Positions 1 through 6,204 of a stretch of 38,473 nucleotides of DNA are shown here, piece by piece. The position numbers and the translations under genes are program-made. Each line of letters opens with the position of its first letter. The stretch's first letter is position 1. Under the pieces are notes generated by a model. It ran no database searches. It was not told where the DNA came from and was given only the letters and a program-made list of their open reading frames with translations. The stretch covers positions 1 through 38,473 of the forward strand of contig JAUZOE010000041.1 of NCBI GenBank assembly GCA_030706605.1, in the 5' to 3' direction. The stretch is from Bacteroidota bacterium. GTDB taxonomy: Bacteria; Bacteroidota; Bacteroidia; Chitinophagales; Chitinophagaceae.

Positions 1-98
1 CCAACTTTTTTTGTGAACATCCATACCAATGAATAACTTTGGTGTGGCGGTAGTTTGAGTTTGATTCATTTCTTTGAATTTTTGAGACTCTCAAATTA

Positions 99-299
99 CC
101 GCTTTTACATAGATGCTTTGTGCAAGTGGGGCAGACGGAAAAAACATCAGCATTTGTGCTGCTATCATCAGCAGTCCGGGCTGACCAAATGCTATCAGCA
201 AACGAACAAATAATCAACTTTTTATTCTACATTCGGCTGACGGTTCGGGCAGACGGGAATTCTAATTTCCCACCTGCACAAAGCCCTGGACGTTAGCGG
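99..299 (+). repeat. attC-like recombination site 1 (left R box decayed)
   Basis: An imperfect palindrome of about 200 bp. The left L'' box (116-131, CTTTGTGCAAGTGGGG) pairs with the right L' box (269-283, CCCACCTGCACAAAG). The right end is GTTAGCGG at 292-299. The left R'' box should end GCTAAC but reads CCGCTTTTAC (99-108), so it is degraded. The long loop carries several GGGC(A/T)GAC words. By eye it is about 87% identical to site 2 (1003-1204). The layout R''-spacer-L''-loop-L'-spacer-R' is that of integron attC sites. The cassette upstream of it is outside the window, and bases 1-98 hold no recognisable gene. Confidence 0.7.
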
Positions 300-317
300 A
301 AATTTTTACACCTCGAA

Positions 318-995
318 ATGAAGCAACTTCTATATTATTTAGTTTTAGGGAGTTTATTCTTTTTACTGTATTCCTGTAATAAAAAAACTGATTCATCAAT
401 AGTTTTAAGCGAATATAAAAAAGCTTCAGAACGACCAAATGAAATATCAAATCATCCCGATTCAATAGTTTACAAAAAAGGATTCACATCTTATTTTACT
501 TATGACACAAAAAACAAATTATTAAAAATTAGAGGAAGTACGTTAGGGATAAACTATGGACATTTTTTTCAGTTTACTAGCTCAGGGAAGTTACTTTCAT
601 ACAAATATTTTATAAGTGACACAGAACATTGGTATCAAATCAATTATAATTCAAAAACAAAAGTATATTCTGAAGAAGGCAGTCCTTTCGAAGATTATTT
701 TATTAAAGCCTTTAATGAAAATGATTCAGTTTTGAAATACACGTTACATTTTATAAGTTATCCAAGAGACAGTTTAGATGCATTCATTTATGTGAACAAT
801 GAATTTTATAAGCTGTCTCTTACCAAAAGCGATTTTATGCCGTTTTTATATGAAACAGAGGTGAAGGTCAAAAGAAAGAATGGAAAGTTATATATTAGAA
901 CAAATGCCAGCGATTTAAAGTTTAACCTGCCGGGGCTTGCTTCTTCCAAAGTTTTTATGGACAGTATCCCTGTATATTCAAATTTTACCGAGTAA
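318..995 (+). CDS. Hypothetical lipoprotein, cassette gene 1
   Basis: A 225-residue protein I do not recognise. The N-terminus is a hydrophobic stretch ending in LLYSC, with Cys20 as a clear signal-peptidase-II lipidation site, so it is probably anchored in a membrane facing the periplasm or outside. The rest is polar, rich in Lys, Ser, Tyr and Asp, with alternating hydrophobic residues that suggest beta-strands. No catalytic motif is visible. It starts 26 bases after the GTT of attC-like site 1 and its stop lies 8 bases before the R'' box of site 2, so it fills its cassette as integron cargo normally does. No promoter is visible inside the cassette. Function unknown. Confidence 0.8.
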   Translation: MKQLLYYLVLGSLFFLLYSCNKKTDSSIVLSEYKKASERPNEISNHPDSIVYKKGFTSYFTYDTKNKLLKIRGSTLGINYGHFFQFTSSGKLLSYKYFISDTEHWYQINYNSKTKVYSEEGSPFEDYFIKAFNENDSVLKYTLHFISYPRDSLDAFIYVNNEFYKLSLTKSDFMPFLYETEVKVKRKNGKLYIRTNASDLKFNLPGLASSKVFMDSIPVYSNFTE

Positions 996-1002
996 CCATA
1001 AC

Positions 1003-1204
1003 TTCCGCTAACATGTGGTTTTGTGCAAGTGGGGCAGACGGAATAAACATCAGCATTTGTGCTGCTATCATCAGTTGTTCGGGCAGACCGAGTTCTATCG
1101 GCAAACGAACAAATAATCAACTTTTTCATTTAGCTTCGGCTGACGGTTCGGGCAGACGCGGCGTTGAAAATCCCACCTGCACAAAGCCCTGGACGTTAGC
1201 GGCA
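1003..1204 (+). repeat. attC-like recombination site 2
   Basis: Left R'' box TTCCGCTAAC (1003-1012), spacer, L'' box TTTGTGCAAGTGGGG (1020-1034), a long loop with repeated GGGC(A/T)GAC words, L' box CCCACCTGCACAAAG (1172-1186), spacer, R' box GTTAGCGGCA (1195-1204). L'' and L' are complementary over 14 of 15 positions. The 10-base R'' box is the exact reverse complement of the start of the upstream cassette (GTTAGCGGAA, 292-301). The R' box here belongs to the next cassette, as expected if exchange occurs between G and TT. It is longer than classical attC sites (about 57-141 bp). Confidence 0.82.
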
Positions 1205-1243
1205 ACCGTTGGGACACTCCATTATTCAAACTAACTACAAGAG

Positions 1244-2071
1244 ATGACAGGGACTTTAGCACAACTTATTGCATTGACAGCTTACGGTAACGGTTACTTA
1301 ACGACGGGAAATTTGCTTGACTTCTATCCAAGCAACACGACATTTCAGTTTTGCAAGTCCGTTGACTTCGTAGCTTTTAAAAAACCATTATTCTTTTCGA
1401 ACTTTTCTAAACCAAAAGAGGCAATTGTTGCAGCTACACCGACTGATTGGTTTAAATTACTTAGAAAAGATGGCTGCAAAAAACTCCGTCTTTTTTTTCA
1501 ATATTCTAAAGACCAAAGTTTTGCTCAAGATCACAAACTTGCAGGTATGGTTGGCGGTGGCGGGACTTGGCTGATTGAAGCTATCTATGACAAGGACTCT
1601 GATTATTGGGCAAATAGGTGGGCAGTAAAAGACCAAAATGCATCAGACAGAAAAATTTGGGAAGTGAGTTACGTCATGACTGCATCGCATAAAAAGACAA
1701 CAAACTTACAAGTTGACCTAGATAAAATAAAAGAAAAAATAAACCAGACGTTAACCGAGATTGCAACCTTCGCTTATCAACACGATTACAAAAGTTGGGG
1801 AGAACTGTTTGACAAAGCGAAGGCAACCTTATCAGACAAAAATCCAAAAGAAAATTTTTACCACAAGGACTTGATCATCACAGACAACTATTCTTTGACA
1901 GCACAACAAGTTTTGTTTGCTGCCGGCAATGCTTGGGTTTTTGGTGGCATGGGTTCTTGGAATGACATCGTATTTGACAATAATGAAGATGAAAAAAAGT
2001 ACGATGAGCTATCTGCAAAACTTTATGACGACATTAATCAATCAGTATTGGCTGCGGTCAACTCATACTGA
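1244..2071 (+). CDS. Hypothetical protein, cassette gene 2
   Basis: A 275-residue soluble protein with no signal peptide and no family I can name with confidence. Visible features are a Gly-rich MVGGGGTWL segment near residue 105, Trp- and Tyr-rich stretches, and a C-terminal VFGGMGSWNDIVF segment followed by an acidic run. It has the look of a uniformly folded cytoplasmic protein. It is the only gene between attC-like sites 2 and 3, starting about 49 bases after the GTT of site 2 and ending 24 bases before the R'' box of site 3. Cassette cargo of unknown role. The ATG at 1244 is the first in frame after the recombination site. Confidence 0.75.
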   Translation: MTGTLAQLIALTAYGNGYLTTGNLLDFYPSNTTFQFCKSVDFVAFKKPLFFSNFSKPKEAIVAATPTDWFKLLRKDGCKKLRLFFQYSKDQSFAQDHKLAGMVGGGGTWLIEAIYDKDSDYWANRWAVKDQNASDRKIWEVSYVMTASHKKTTNLQVDLDKIKEKINQTLTEIATFAYQHDYKSWGELFDKAKATLSDKNPKENFYHKDLIITDNYSLTAQQVLFAAGNAWVFGGMGSWNDIVFDNNEDEKKYDELSAKLYDDINQSVLAAVNSY

Positions 2072-2095
2072 CGAAAGTCTGATGAAGATTCGGCA

Positions 2096-2294
2096 GCCGC
2101 TAACATGGGGTTTGGCAATAGGCTGGCAGAAGGAAAAGAAATCGGCTGTAGTTCGCTATTATCAGAGGTTCCAGCAGACGAACAAAAATCAACTTTTTCT
2201 ATTTACCTTCAGCTTTAGTACTTTACCGGGCTGACGTTTCGGGCTGAGAGAACATTGAAGACCAGCCCATCGCCAAGCCCTGGACGTTGTAGGC
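2096..2294 (+). repeat. attC-like recombination site 3
   Basis: R'' box GCCGCTAAC (2096-2104), L'' TTTGGCAATAGGCTGG (2111-2126), L' CCAGCCCATCGCCAAG (2262-2277) and R' GTTGTAGGC (2286-2294). L'' and L' pair with a few mismatches, though their sequence differs from sites 1 and 2, so the stem is conserved while the bases are not. R'' does not match this site's own R' (reverse complement GCCTACAAC). It matches the start of the upstream cassette (GTTAGCGGC at 1195). That pattern is specific to cassette exchange and hard to explain by simple repeat duplication. Confidence 0.82.
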
Positions 2295-2315
2295 AATATT
2301 ACAGACTCTAAGCCA

Positions 2316-3203
2316 ATGAAAAGTAGCATATATCTTTTGTATTTTTTGTGGTCACTTACTTATATAAGTTGCGGACAAGTAACTAAACCGATTAAGCCAT
2401 TAGGGGAGAATATAAATAACATCAATGAAACAAATGTTTCTAAATATCTCAATGAAAAAAAATGGAATGACTTATTTCCCAGGAGATACGGCATCGGCCT
2501 AAAAGATTCATTAAATAATAACCCTGATTTCTATTCATTTAAAACATTTGTTCTGGCAGCAAAACTATTCCCTTCGTTTCTTGCAGTGGGAGATGATAGC
2601 ACACAAAAGCGGGAGTTGGCCGCATTCCTGGCTAATATTGCCCAGGAAACAAGTGGAGGATGGGACAATGCGCCGGGAGGTTATTTTAAGTGGGGCCTGT
2701 ATTTTTTGGAAGAGCGTCAGGATGGATTTAAATATACCTATAACGATACCTCAAAGAAAAATTATCCCGGAATTGAAGGGAAATATTATTATGGCAGAGG
2801 ACCCAAACAATTGACCTGGAATTATAATTATGGCCAATTCAGTGAAGCGTGGTACGGAAGTAAAGACACTTTACTGGAACATCCTGAATATTTATCAAAA
2901 GATCCATTACTGTCGTTTGCTTCTGCCTTATGGTTTTGGATGACACCACAATTTCCCAAACCATCCTGTCACGATATTATGACGGGGAAATGGATCCCAA
3001 CACAGGACGATATTCAAAAAGGAAGACTGCCGGGATTTGGGGCAACAGTTAATGTTATTAACGGAGGTGTTGAATGCGGTAGTGGAGCAGAAAATTTAAA
3101 AACGAAATATCGCTATCAATACTATCAATATTTTTGCAACTACTTTCATGTTTCCCCTGGTGATAATATCAATTGTTCATTTCAAAAGCCGTTTGGACAA
3201 TAA
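2316..3203 (+). CDS. GH19 family chitinase, lipoprotein, cassette gene 3
   Basis: A 295-residue protein that should hydrolyse beta-1,4-linked N-acetylglucosamine polymers (chitin, or possibly peptidoglycan) with inversion. The N-terminal hydrophobic segment ends YISC, so Cys19 is a likely lipidation site. The GH19 core is clear. The AQETSGGW motif supplies the general acid Glu111, and the LEER motif 22 residues on supplies Glu133, the same spacing as in plant class I chitinases. YYGRGPKQLTWNYNYG (158-173) is the family signature, and an Asn-rich NVINGGVEC segment follows. The conserved Trp and Tyr residues of the cleft are present, so it is probably active. It is the only gene in its cassette, 22 bases after site 3. 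No chitin-binding domain is visible. Confidence 0.9.
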   Translation: MKSSIYLLYFLWSLTYISCGQVTKPIKPLGENINNINETNVSKYLNEKKWNDLFPRRYGIGLKDSLNNNPDFYSFKTFVLAAKLFPSFLAVGDDSTQKRELAAFLANIAQETSGGWDNAPGGYFKWGLYFLEERQDGFKYTYNDTSKKNYPGIEGKYYYGRGPKQLTWNYNYGQFSEAWYGSKDTLLEHPEYLSKDPLLSFASALWFWMTPQFPKPSCHDIMTGKWIPTQDDIQKGRLPGFGATVNVINGGVECGSGAENLKTKYRYQYYQYFCNYFHVSPGDNINCSFQKPFGQ

Positions 3204-3233
3204 AAACAATTTAGTTTCATTTAACCCATAACT

Positions 3234-3345
3234 GCCTACAACATTCTGCTTTGCGCAAGCGGGGCTGACCTGCTACCAATCAACATTGGTGCATGTTTCA
3301 GCAGTAGTTCGGGCTGACCTAATTCTGCTGAACGATAGTAATAAT
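3234..3345 (+). repeat. attC-like site 4, left half only
   Basis: R'' box TGCCTACAAC ends at 3242 and is the reverse complement of the start of the chitinase cassette (GTTGTAGGCA, 2286). It is followed by L'' TTTGCGCAAGCGGGG (3250-3264) and two CGGGCTGACC-type loop words. No matching L' or R' box follows: the sequence runs into a different repeat (3381-3480) and an HTH gene. The right half is either deleted or displaced to the right-half sequence at about 4298-4364. The right boundary given is approximate. Confidence 0.65.
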
Positions 3346-3380
3346 GCATAGAGCAAATCCTCCCCATGCTGTCCTGAGAA

Positions 3381-3480
3381 TCTTTTAATAACTAAGGACA
3401 GCTCCACTTTCCGCTATGAGCATACTAAGTGTAGCAGGGTACAGATACCCGGCCGCTCAAAGGCTATACTGCATATTTGT
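3381..3480. repeat. Dispersed repeat, copy 1
   Basis: About 100 bp that recurs in the same orientation at 5865-5960 with roughly 80% identity by eye. Shared words include TATGAGCATACTAAGT, TAGCAGGG and CTCAAAGGCTAT. Both copies lie shortly after a truncated attC-like left half, so the repeat probably marks the edge of whatever rearranged the array. An ATG occurs at the same place in both copies but the reading frames diverge, so I do not call a gene. Confidence 0.6.
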
Positions 3481-3511
3481 GCCGGTAAAGGGTAGCCTGG
3501 CACTTCCGCCG

Positions 3512-3772
3512 TCAATCATCCCGGTCTTCAGGATCATTATCAGCATCCTTTCTTTTCCGGTGCCTCACCAGGAAAGCTTGCAAATCACTCTTATTGTACA
3601 GGATCCTACCCGTAGGTTGCGAATAGATAAGCCCCACATCGCGCCAGCGGTTGATGCTGCTGATGCTTATTTTAAAAAGATCATTTAATTGTTCTGCTGT
3701 GTACCATACATCTGACAGAGTTTCGGGCTGCTGGCTAATATTGCGCCTTTTGTATTTATTCCTTTTTCTCAT
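3512..3772 (-). CDS. Small helix-turn-helix (excisionase/MerR-like) DNA-binding protein
   Basis: An 86-residue protein with a basic N-terminus (MRKRNKYKRR), a central winged-helix domain of the HTH_17/excisionase type and a charged C-terminal tail. The core reads WYTAEQLNDLFKIS then SSINRWRDVGLI, with Y-NKSDLQAFL as the wing and last helix. Such proteins commonly sit in Bacteroidota mobile or conjugative elements and act as excisionase-like or regulatory factors, but no recombinase is next to it here. It runs against the cassette genes, in the stretch that interrupts the attC array. A near-perfect promoter lies upstream (3843-3873), so it is probably expressed. The exact role is unknown. Confidence 0.75.
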   Translation of the reverse strand: MRKRNKYKRRNISQQPETLSDVWYTAEQLNDLFKISISSINRWRDVGLIYSQPTGRILYNKSDLQAFLVRHRKRKDADNDPEDRDD

Positions 3773-3842
3773 ATCTACAAAGGTTGATTACAAAATACCG
3801 GGCGTTTTTCTTAAAGGTGCATCTATGAGTGTGGTAGGGCTA

Positions 3843-3873
3843 CAAATCTATAATAAAAATATTATATTACAAA
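3843..3873 (-). promoter_or_regulatory. Bacteroidota-type promoter of the HTH gene
   Basis: Reading the minus strand, TTTG (3873-3870) is followed after exactly 19 bases by TAGATTTG (3850-3843). This matches the Bacteroidota primary-sigma consensus TTTG-N19-TAnnTTTG. It lies about 70 bases upstream of the HTH start codon at 3772, in AT-rich DNA. It is the best promoter match I found in the window. Confidence 0.6.
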
Positions 3874-3876
3874 ATT

Positions 3877-4239
3877 AAATATAGCTATTTAATATACCGA
3901 CGTGGCGATCAGGAACAATATACATTGAAGAATTTATTCCCAGGCCGTGAACACGGCATAGGTCTGAAAACCTTGTCTCTACATAATTCGCTTATGCCGG
4001 CCGGTTGTTTCATAAAATTATCTTATCCACATTTCACATGTGAATTCTCAAAAGAAAAAAGAACCAAAAAAGAAAAAGTAATAGTAATAATAGTAGTAAT
4101 CCTTTAGAATCTTTTGAAAGCAAATCTAAAGGTTTCTACTCCAGGGCCTGAAGCCAGGCAGGACCGATAAATCTAAAAGAGTAATAAAAATGATTAGCTT
4201 AGGCGGTAAGGTATATATTTGATAATCGGATTGTGAGTC
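3877..4239. other. Gene-free stretch between HTH promoter and attC-like site 5
   Basis: I see no convincing gene. It holds the phrase GAAGAATTTATTCCC (near 3924), which recurs at 12960 and 13096, a purine-rich tract near 4050-4090, and short direct words. A segment at 4226-4242 resembles a tRNA-His anticodon arm (loop TTGTGAG), but no D-arm or acceptor stem can be built around it. Confidence 0.4.
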
Positions 4240-4366
4240 CGTGCAGTTGTGTCCTGCAGCCACACGGAGCCATGAGAAGAGACTCAGCCGGGGTGAGATT
4301 AGCTTCAGTTCAGGGCAGACAGTTTGTCAATTCCCCAACTGCACAAAGCCCCGAACGTTAGCAGTC
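4240..4366 (+). repeat. attC-like site 5, left end degenerate
   Basis: The right half is clear: L' CCCCAACTGCACAAAG (4333-4348) and R' GTTAGCAG (4357-4364), the latter starting the methyltransferase cassette. A candidate L'' partner is GTGCAGTTG at 4241-4249, an exact 9-base complement of the core of L'. No good R'' box lies before it. Alternatively this right half is the displaced partner of the left half at 3234. The cassette end R'' (CCGCTAAC, 5147-5154) matches the cassette start at 7 of 8 positions. Confidence 0.6.
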
Positions 4367-4408
4367 ATTGTTGCACAAACTAGGAGAGACAGACAAAATA
4401 GAATAATC

Positions 4409-5062
4409 ATGATGAAATTTTTTAAACGCTTTAAGGACTTGGGAATTAAAGGGACACAAGCGAAAATGTATGACAAGCTGACTCGTGAACACCGCATTAG
4501 CGAGATGAAAGAACAAGCAAGCGAGGTAATCAGGCATATCAAAGATGGAGATTCAGTTCTTGAAATTGCACCCGGAGCAGGTTATCTTTCAATTGAACTT
4601 TCCAAACCTGGAAAATATAAAATTACAGGAATGGACATAAGCAAAGACCTTGTAGAAATCTGTAAACGAAATGCTATTGAGGCGGGAGTTCAAATTGACT
4701 TCCGACAAGGAAATGTTTCAAATATGCCTTTCCAATCAAATGAGTTCAACTTCATTATTTGCGTTCTTGCATTTAAAAATTTCAAAGAACCGGTAAAAGC
4801 ATTAACAGAAATACACAGAGTATTGAAGCCAGGCGGCACAGCATTGATTATGGACTTGAATAGAAAGGCATCTATAAAGGCGACCAAAAAAGTTGCAGAA
4901 AAAATGGGCTTAAAAGGACTGAAAGCATATATTGCTGGTGCACTCCAAAGGGGTGGTGCTTATAGCAAAAGTGAATATGAGGTATTTATTTCGCAGACAG
5001 AATTTAAAGATTATCAAATAAAGGACAGCGATATGGGTTTCTCAATTTACTTAATAAAATAA
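4409..5062 (+). CDS. Class I SAM-dependent methyltransferase, cassette gene
   Basis: A 217-residue cytoplasmic methyltransferase of the Methyltransf_11 type. Motif I is VLEIAPGAGYLS (about residues 50-61), binding S-adenosylmethionine. Motif II ends in the acidic MDIS (75-78), DFRQGNVSNMPF covers the adenine-binding part, and the LKPGGTALIMDL motif follows motif IV. The C-terminal part is helical and basic. The substrate cannot be told. The open frame extends upstream to 4241, but that part is the translated attC-like site. The tandem ATGs at 4409 and 4412, just after the site, are the likely start. It is the only gene between sites 5 and 6. Confidence 0.85.
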   Translation: MMKFFKRFKDLGIKGTQAKMYDKLTREHRISEMKEQASEVIRHIKDGDSVLEIAPGAGYLSIELSKPGKYKITGMDISKDLVEICKRNAIEAGVQIDFRQGNVSNMPFQSNEFNFIICVLAFKNFKEPVKALTEIHRVLKPGGTALIMDLNRKASIKATKKVAEKMGLKGLKAYIAGALQRGGAYSKSEYEVFISQTEFKDYQIKDSDMGFSIYLIK

Positions 5063-5146
5063 GCATTACAGAGACAAAAAAATATAAGTAATACCGGGCA
5101 GTTGTGTAAATTGGATAGCAGACAACAACGATAGAAAAACAACGAA

Positions 5147-5264
5147 CCGCTAACATGAACTGTATAAAAAAAACAAACATTTGAGCAATTAATAAACTTT
5201 GGTGCTGTAGTGACAGTTTTCGGTTTCAAAAACCCACCAACTCAAAGCCCGAAACCTTTGCCTG
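5147..5264 (+). repeat. attC-like site 6, core GTT mutated
   Basis: R'' CCGCTAAC (5147-5154) is intact. The right end aligns with site 5 through AAAGCCCGAA, but the R' core GTTAGC is replaced by CTTTGC (5256-5261). The stem is also eroded: TTTGAG near 5178 faces CTCAAAG at 5241-5247. Loss of the invariant GTT suggests this site can no longer recombine at its right end. Confidence 0.5.
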
Positions 5265-5312
5265 CAAGCACTACTGACTACCAACTATAAAAGAAGATAG
5301 ACAGAAATAAGT

Positions 5313-5774
5313 ATGATAACAGAAATTATAACTACGACACCTGATTGTGAAATTGTAAGTTCAAGGATTTTTAACACAAAAAGAGAAAACTTATATCGTG
5401 CTTGGTCTGACCCAAATCATCTAACAAATTGGTGGGGACCAAAAGGCTTTACTAATACATTTAACGAGTTTGACTTTCGAGTTGGCGGAAAATGGAGTTT
5501 CATTATGCACGCACCTGATCAAGGGAATTTCAATAATGAATGTGAATTTATTAAAATAGACGAACCATCTTTAATTGCCTGGAAACGCCATTCAAAACCA
5601 CTTTTCCAGGTTGTTGCAACTTTTGAAGAAATATCAATCGATAAAACAAAACTTGTTTTTAAAATGCTTTTTGACACAGCAGAAGAATGTAGAAAAATAA
5701 AAGCTTTTTCTATGGAAAAAAACGAAGAAAATTTTGACAGACTTGAAATTGAGTTAATGAAAATAACAAAATAA
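5313..5774 (+). CDS. SRPBCC/AHSA1-like protein, cassette gene
   Basis: A 153-residue protein of the START-like SRPBCC superfamily, AHSA1 branch (resembling the C-terminal domain of the Hsp90 co-chaperone Aha1). Diagnostic segments are RVFxxxRENLYRAWSDP near the N-terminus (here RIFNTKRENLYRAW), then LTNWWGPKGF, the FRVGGKWSFIM turn and a central LIAWKRHSKP strand, followed by a C-terminal amphipathic helix. These proteins form a helix-grip cavity that binds hydrophobic ligands, and many bacterial members are uncharacterised. Length is typical. It sits between attC-like sites 6 and 7 as the last recognisable cassette cargo, on the + strand like the others. Confidence 0.85.
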   Translation: MITEIITTTPDCEIVSSRIFNTKRENLYRAWSDPNHLTNWWGPKGFTNTFNEFDFRVGGKWSFIMHAPDQGNFNNECEFIKIDEPSLIAWKRHSKPLFQVVATFEEISIDKTKLVFKMLFDTAEECRKIKAFSMEKNEENFDRLEIELMKITK

Positions 5775-5794
5775 TACTTGTGAAAATTATCCGA

Positions 5795-5812
5795 GCAGCT
5801 AACAAGGGTTCC
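5795..5812 (+). repeat. attC-like site 7, R'' box remnant
   Basis: GCAGCTAAC (5795-5803) lies 21 bases after the stop of the SRPBCC gene, where a cassette-end R'' box is expected. The cassette start (5255-5264, CCTTTGCCTG) is a decayed but recognisable counterpart. No L'' or right half follows. The sequence runs into the second copy of the dispersed repeat. Confidence 0.4.
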
Positions 5813-5864
5813 TATGTAAATGGGTTCTAAGAGAGGTCTGATATGTGAATAAAGTTATTACATA

Positions 5865-5960
5865 ATATTTTTAATAATTAAAGACAGCTCAACTTTCGGT
5901 TATGAGCATACTAAGTTTAGCAGGGCACAGATACCGGCAACTCAAAGGCTATGCTTTTTT
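5865..5960. repeat. Dispersed repeat, copy 2
   Basis: Direct partner of 3381-3480, about 80% identical by eye over 95 bp. It follows the truncated attC-like site 7 by about 60 bases. The rest of the stretch to 6204 holds no gene. Its tail (5969-5997, TTCGTGTACCG then AGGGCGAAGG) weakly resembles the hairpin region at 12925-12955. Confidence 0.55.
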
Positions 5961-6204
5961 TCGTGTACCGTGGACCAGGGCGAAGGTAGTTTTGGGTGGC
6001 TTTATGAAAGTTATTCTCTTGTAACAGGTACTTTGCAAAAGTGCTTTAAGTATATGATAATTAATAAAGATCTCTTTTTATGAAAAAGTTTTGAAGGGCT
6101 AAAACATTCTCATATATTCGAGTTGTTACATAAATTTTCAATTTGCCATGCTACAATTTGAAATGTACCCTTTCCATTTCTCGGTTATTTAAACTAAATA
6201 TTCT

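Noticed and set aside
1013-1234. Open reading frame inside attC-like site 2
   Set aside because: It is the translated palindrome. The analogous frames in other sites are not conserved.
118-2294. CRISPR array, because of regularly spaced similar sequences
   Set aside because: The repeats are about 200 bp, imperfect palindromes, and separated by whole genes. No short spacers are present.
3416-3688. Open reading frame of 90 codons on the + strand
   Set aside because: It begins in the dispersed repeat and then runs antisense to the HTH gene. The matching frame in the other repeat copy diverges.
4200-4275. tRNA-His-like segment (CGGATTGTGAGTCCG)
   Set aside because: The anticodon-arm look-alike has no D-arm, T-loop or acceptor stem around it. 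Part of it is better explained as the degenerate L'' arm of attC-like site 5.
4241-4408. In-frame N-terminal extension of the methyltransferase
   Set aside because: The 56 extra codons translate the attC-like palindrome. The tandem ATG at 4409 follows the site and starts a normal methyltransferase sequence.
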